Source of the DNA: Streptomyces netropsis
Lineage (GTDB): Bacteria; Actinomycetota; Actinomycetes; Streptomycetales; Streptomycetaceae
DNA length: 64,000 nucleotides
Assembly (NCBI RefSeq): GCF_014203545.1
Contig: NZ_JACHJG010000015.1
Span: 1-64,000 of the forward strand
Direction: 5' to 3'
Part shown: one piece after another, positions 57,974 to 64,000 of the stretch
Position numbering within the stretch: the stretch's first letter is position 1
Layout: each line of letters opens with the position of its first letter
Program-made: the position numbers and the translations under genes
Notes under the pieces: generated by a model
Databases searched by the model: none
What the model was told of the DNA's origin: nothing
The model's input: the letters and a program-made list of their open reading frames with translations, nothing else

Positions 57974-59899
57974 TCACCGCACCCCCGCGCGAGGTCGCGG
58001 GCCGCGGCCCAGGAGGTCGGCCAGGCCCTGGCGGGTGGCGGCCAGGACGACGCGGTCCTCGGGGCGCAGGACGCGGCCGGGTGGTGGGTCCCAGAGCGGG
58101 GCGGGGTGGGGGTCCGTGGGGTCCGGGGCCAGGGCGAGCACCCGCCAGGATCCCGGTTCGACCGCCTCGGCCGCGGTGCGGCCGCGCAGGGCGCTGTGGG
58201 CTCCGACCTCCAGGACGGCGATGAGGATCACCTTGCGCTCCACCGGGACCGCACCCTGGATCTGACGGCCCATCATCGCCATGGCGAAGGCGGGCGCGAC
58301 CAGATAGGAGACGCTGCGGCTGCGGGTCCACGCCTGGGTGTGGGAGTCGCGCAGGGTGCGGTAGACGGCTTTGGCGAACCGGTCCTCGTACAGCCGCATG
58401 ACGGCGCGGACGTCGGGCTTGACCGAGCGGGCGTACAGGACGGCTTCCAGATTGGTGACGTCGCTGCTGGTCAGCGCCATGAGCGTGCGGCTCTGGCCGA
58501 TCTTGGCGGCCTCCAGGACGCCCTCCTCCGTGACGTCGCCGATGACGGTGGGCACGCGCAGCGAGCGGGCGAGCGCGACGCCGCGGGCCTGTGGGTCGCG
58601 TTCCACGCAGACCACCGGGATGTCCAGCTCGCGCAGCCGGGCCAGCACCCGGGTGCCGATCTTGCCGAGGCCGAGCAGCACCACATGGCTGGAGAGGCCA
58701 CGCGGCGGGCGGCGCAGTGCGGAGGCGGAGCGGAAGGTGCCGAGGCCCTCCAGGGCCGCGGCCACCAGCAGGGGGAGGAGCAGCAGGCCGGTGAGCCCGG
58801 AGAGGAGTTGGAGGACCTGGCGGCCCAGCGGCTCGCCGACGGCCGGGTCGTTGATGGCGAAGAGGTCGAGGAGCGAGAGGTACGCGGCGTGCGGCGGGTC
58901 CTCGTCGGAGACCAGCCAGGAGGCGACGGCCAGCCCGCAGACGGCGCCCGCCAGGCAGACCAGCGCCCAGCGGAGCCGGCGCGAGAAGAAGGACCCCAGC
59001 GGCAGGCCACGGGACGTGAGACGGGTGGGCGGCTGCGGCGGAGGTGAGGAGCGGACGGTTTCCAGGACGATCCGGCCGCGTCCGGTGGCGGATCGTTCCT
59101 CCTCCGTGCCGGGCAGCATGAGGGGTCCCGCGTCGGAGCCCGGGGCGGGGAGCAGGGCGAGCGTGCGGGTGCCGGGTGCGGCGGACTCGCCGGGGCGCAG
59201 GGGTGGTCTCTCGAGGGCTCGCAGGAACAGCCCGCCCGCTTCGATGACCTTGCTGTGTCCGGAGACGGCGACGGCGACCAGGGCGGGGGCCGCGGTGTCG
59301 GCGTCCGACAGGACCGTGGTGGTCGCTTCGGCGGGGGTGCCCTCGGGGTCGCCGGTCCCCACCCGGGCGGCCTGGTCGAGGAGTTCCTCCAGGTACTGGC
59401 CGAGGCGGCGGTTGTAGAGCCGGATGACCAGGCGCAGCCGGGGGTTGACGCGGCGGGCCCGCAGGGCCGCGTGGATGTTGGTCTCGTCGTCGTCATAGAC
59501 GAGGGCGAGGGCGGCGGCCCGGTCGACCCCGGCCTCGGCGAGCGCCTCGTCGTCGGGCTCGGCGGCCTCCACGATCCGTACGGGAGCGCCGGGCGTCGTG
59601 GCTCCGGCGGTGCCGTTGACGCCGGAGGCGCGGCCGACGGCGCCGGTCACCCGCCCGAGGAGCGCGGCGGCCCGGCCCGCCGCGGCGGCCGGCCGCGGAC
59701 GCCCGTCTCGGGCGGGCGGCAGGACGACGGTGACGCGCTCGCCGTAGACGCCGGAGAGTTCGGCCGCGAGCCGGTGGACGAGACCGTCGTCGCCGCAGAC
59801 CACCATGTGTGGTGCGGAGGGGTCTGCATGGGGCTGGGGAGGAAGGGAGGCCACGCTCCCAGAGTGCCCTGACGCGGTCGAACGTACAGGGGAATTCAC
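57974..59899 (-). CDS. Double-RCK membrane protein (putative potassium/ion channel)
   Basis: This 641-aa protein has an N-terminal RCK-like Rossmann domain (HMVVCGDDGLVHRLAAELSG; NIHAALRARRVNPRLRLVIR). Two or three membrane helices follow (RWALVCLAGAVCGLAVASWL; LLSGLTGLLLLPLLVAAALE) with a pore-like loop between them (LLDLFAINDPAVGE), then a second RCK unit (HVVLLGLGKIGTRVLARLRE). No TVGYG filter is present, so ion selectivity is open. RCK-N domains on both sides of a short membrane part suggest a ligand-gated channel. GTG 59899 is a weak start. It lies between kdpC and kdpD, hinting at a potassium role. Confidence 0.8.
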   Translation of the reverse strand: MNSPVRSTASGHSGSVASLPPQPHADPSAPHMVVCGDDGLVHRLAAELSGVYGERVTVVLPPARDGRPRPAAAAGRAAALLGRVTGAVGRASGVNGTAGATTPGAPVRIVEAAEPDDEALAEAGVDRAAALALVYDDDETNIHAALRARRVNPRLRLVIRLYNRRLGQYLEELLDQAARVGTGDPEGTPAEATTTVLSDADTAAPALVAVAVSGHSKVIEAGGLFLRALERPPLRPGESAAPGTRTLALLPAPGSDAGPLMLPGTEEERSATGRGRIVLETVRSSPPPQPPTRLTSRGLPLGSFFSRRLRWALVCLAGAVCGLAVASWLVSDEDPPHAAYLSLLDLFAINDPAVGEPLGRQVLQLLSGLTGLLLLPLLVAAALEGLGTFRSASALRRPPRGLSSHVVLLGLGKIGTRVLARLRELDIPVVCVERDPQARGVALARSLRVPTVIGDVTEEGVLEAAKIGQSRTLMALTSSDVTNLEAVLYARSVKPDVRAVMRLYEDRFAKAVYRTLRDSHTQAWTRSRSVSYLVAPAFAMAMMGRQIQGAVPVERKVILIAVLEVGAHSALRGRTAAEAVEPGSWRVLALAPDPTDPHPAPLWDPPPGRVLRPEDRVVLAATRQGLADLLGRGPRPRAGVR

Positions 59900-59979
59900 G
59901 AGGTGTGACGATCAGTCGGAACGGCCGGCGGCCGGGGCGAGCGCCCCGGCCGTCGGCCGTGTTCCGTACTGCCGCCGCG

Positions 59980-60627
59980 TCAGCTCTTGGCGAGCTCCCG
60001 CAGAGCGATGTTGAGCTTGAGTACGTTGACGCGCTCGTTGCCCATGAACCCCAGGACGCGGCCGTCCGTGTGGTCCTCCACGAGCTTCCGGACCGCGGCC
60101 GCCGGCAGGCCGTTGGCCTTGGCGACGCGCTCGGCCTGGAGGCGGGCGTACTCCGGGGAGATGTCCGGGTCGAGGCCGGAGGCGGAGGCGGTGAGGGCGT
60201 CCACCGGGACCGACGACGGGGAGACGCCGTTGAAGGCGGCGACGTCCGCGCGGCGCTGCTCGACGCTGGTCAGCAGGACCTTGCTGTCGGCGGCGAGGTT
60301 GGAGGCGCCGGACACCACGATCTTGTACTGGGTGTTCTCGGTGTTCGCACCGGCCGCCGAGGCGCGCGGCTGGAAGAACTTGGGGTCGGGCAGCGGGTTG
60401 CCGTCCTTGCCCTTCTTGTCGAGGTCGTAGCGCTGGCCGAGCCGCTCGGAGCCGACGGACCTGCCGTCGGCCTTCACCTCGGAGCCGTTGGCCTTGTCGT
60501 GGAAAGCGGCCTGGGCCACGCCGGTGACGACCAGCGGGTAAATGACGCCGCAGACCAGCGTGAGGACGAGCAGGGCCCGCAGGCCCGCCCCCACCACGCG
60601 GAACGTACTGCTTACGGAATTGTTCAT
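59980..60627 (-). CDS. kdpC: Potassium-transporting ATPase subunit KdpC
   Basis: This 215-aa protein has one N-terminal membrane helix (LRALLVLTLVCGVIYPLVVT) and an extracytoplasmic domain with GQRYDLDKKGKDG, FQPRASAAG, ASGLDPDISPEYARLQAERV and the conserved tail VNVLKLNIALREL. KdpC stabilises the KdpFABC complex. It starts 7 bp after kdpB. Length and motifs are standard. Confidence 0.96.
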   Translation of the reverse strand: MNNSVSSTFRVVGAGLRALLVLTLVCGVIYPLVVTGVAQAAFHDKANGSEVKADGRSVGSERLGQRYDLDKKGKDGNPLPDPKFFQPRASAAGANTENTQYKIVVSGASNLAADSKVLLTSVEQRRADVAAFNGVSPSSVPVDALTASASGLDPDISPEYARLQAERVAKANGLPAAAVRKLVEDHTDGRVLGFMGNERVNVLKLNIALRELAKS

Positions 60628-60634
60628 GGTGACG

Positions 60635-62739
<2,105 letters not shown>

Positions 62740-62743
<4 letters not shown>

Positions 62744-64000
62744 GAGAGTCCCTCCGCCATCGGGCCAAGGGCCAGTGCCGGGAAGTAGGTCAAGCCGGTG
62801 ATGATGAGGATCGCGCCGACGAGCAGCCCGGCGAAGAGCGGCTTCTCGGTGCGCAGGGTGCCCGCGGTCTCGGGCACCGGCTTCTGCTCGGCGAGCGAGC
62901 CCGCGAGCGCCAGGACGAACACCATCGGCAGGAAGCGGCCGAGCAGCATGGCGAGGCCGATCGTGGTGTTGTACCAGGGGGTGTTGGCGTTCAGGCCGCC
63001 GAACGCGGAGCCGTTGTTGTTGGCGCCGGAGGTGAAGGCGTAGAGGACCTCGGAGAAGCCGTGCGCCCCGCTGCCGTCCACCGAGTTGGCCGCGGTGTTC
63101 AGCATGGACTCCGGCGGCCCGGACAGCGCCATGGACAGGGCGGTGAAGCCGAGCACGAGCGTCGGGGTGATGAGGATGTAGCACGCGGCGAGCTTGATCT
63201 CGCGGGTGCCGATCTTCTTGCCGAGGTACTCGGGCGTACGGCCGACCATCAGACCGGCGATGAACACCGCGATGATCGCCATGACGAGCATGCCGTAGAG
63301 GCCGGAGCCGACGCCGCCGGGCGCGATCTCGCCGAGCATCATGCCGAGCAGCGTGATGCCGCCGCCGAAGCCGGTGAACGAGGAGTGGAAGGAGTCCACC
63401 GCGCCGGTCGAGGTCAGGGTGGTGGCCACCCCGAAGATCGCGGAGGCGCCGACGCCGAAGCGCTGCTCCTTGCCTTCCATCGCGCCGCCGGCCGCTTCGA
63501 GCGCGGCGCCGTGGCCTGCGAACTCGGTCCACATCATCAGGGCGGTGAAGCCGAGCCAGATGACACCCATCGTGGCGAGGATCGCGTAGCCCTGCTTCAC
63601 GTTGCCGACGAGCTTGCCGAAGGTCCGGGTCAGTGCGAACGGGATGACCAGGATCAGGAAGATCTCGAAGAGGTTGGTGAAGGCGTTCGGGTTCTCGAAC
63701 GGGTGGGAGGAGTTGGCGTTGAAGTAGCCGCCGCCGTTGGTGCCCAGCTCCTTGATGACCTCCTGCGAGGCCACGGCTCCACCGTTGACCTGCTGGGTGC
63801 CGCCGGTCAGCCGGCCGATCTCGTGGATGCCCGCGAAGTTCTGGATCGCGCCGCACGCGACGAGCACCAGCGCGCCGACCACGGAGATCGGTATCAGGAC
63901 GCGGACGGTGCCGCGCACCAGGTCGGCCCAGAAGTTGCCCAGCTCGCCGGTGCGGGAGCGGGCGAAGCCGCGGACGAGCGCGACGGCGACGGCGATGCCG
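62740..64000 (-). CDS. kdpA: Potassium-transporting ATPase subunit KdpA (5' end beyond window)
   Basis: The frame is open to the window edge, and the visible 419 C-terminal codons contain the KdpA selectivity loops and helices: ELGTNGGGYFNANSSHPFEN, VATTLTSTGAVDSFHSSFTG, AFTSGANNNGSAFGGLNANT and GRFLPMVFVLALAGSL. KdpA is the potassium-binding membrane subunit. The start and any kdpF lie to the right of the window. Its stop overlaps the kdpB start by 4 bp. Confidence 0.97.

Overview
The window is about 70% GC, with short operon-style overlaps, GTG starts and several actinomycete signature genes: a conservon with paired P450s, DUF2637 spread protein, SepF-like protein, PaaX, F420-type LLM oxidoreductase, Pnkp/Hen1 and Kdp. 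It is almost certainly a Streptomyces chromosome interrupted by mobile and defence DNA. No rRNA, tRNA or CRISPR was recognised.

Layout. (1) 1-9.35 kb is part of an integrative conjugative element of the pSAM2/AICE type. A leftward chain of tightly overlapping small transfer/spread genes includes a DUF2637 protein, an RRQRL-type zinc protein, a RanBP2-like mini zinc finger and a GGDEF diguanylate cyclase. It faces a GntR (KorSA-like) repressor with three ACCTAGGT operators. An accessory block follows: HTH-TPR regulator, creatininase-family hydrolase, GntR-NUDIX fusion reminiscent of the pSAM2 immunity factor Pif, HD hydrolase and a frameshifted tandem-wHTH GntR gene. Integrase, replication and FtsK-like transfer genes would lie left of the window. 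(2) 9.8-13.4 kb is a small defence island with an unrecognised PD-(D/E)xK-like nuclease divergent from an AspBHI/Mrr-type modification-dependent endonuclease. (3) 13.8-33.5 kb is chromosomal backbone: an Rmf/CrpP-like small protein; an aryl-CoA hybrid catabolic cluster (acyl-CoA dehydrogenase, RidA, CoA ligase, PaaX, anthraniloyl/salicylyl-CoA monooxygenase-reductase fusion, enoyl-CoA hydratase) with a shared candidate operator; arginine deiminase and ornithine carbamoyltransferase; the Pnkp-Hen1 RNA repair pair; MmuM; an LLM oxidoreductase; MazG; an AAA ATPase; and a SepF-like protein. (4) 33.5-39.0 kb is an imported island: a C5-methyltransferase plus convergent restriction enzyme, flanked by decayed transposase fragments. 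(5) 39-53.5 kb holds a TRAM RNA methyltransferase, a KimA-like permease, a complete conservon (cvnABCD + CYP157-like + CYP154-like), an FAD/NAD(P)-binding protein, a TrkA pair, DUF3159 and an OB-fold protein. (6) 53.6-64 kb is a potassium-homeostasis locus (kdpE, kdpD, a double-RCK membrane protein, kdpC, kdpB and partial kdpA) that also contains an AAC(2')-type acetyltransferase.

Themes. Potassium transport recurs (KimA-like permease, two TrkA proteins, double-RCK protein, Kdp). The two restriction loci raise a compatibility question, because a modification-dependent nuclease coexists with a cytosine-C5 methyltransferase. Several genes appear to be leaderless, with a TANNNT-like -10 box ending 6-7 nt before the start codon. 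Start codons, motifs and hairpins were read by eye. Family names come from recognised motifs, not database searches.
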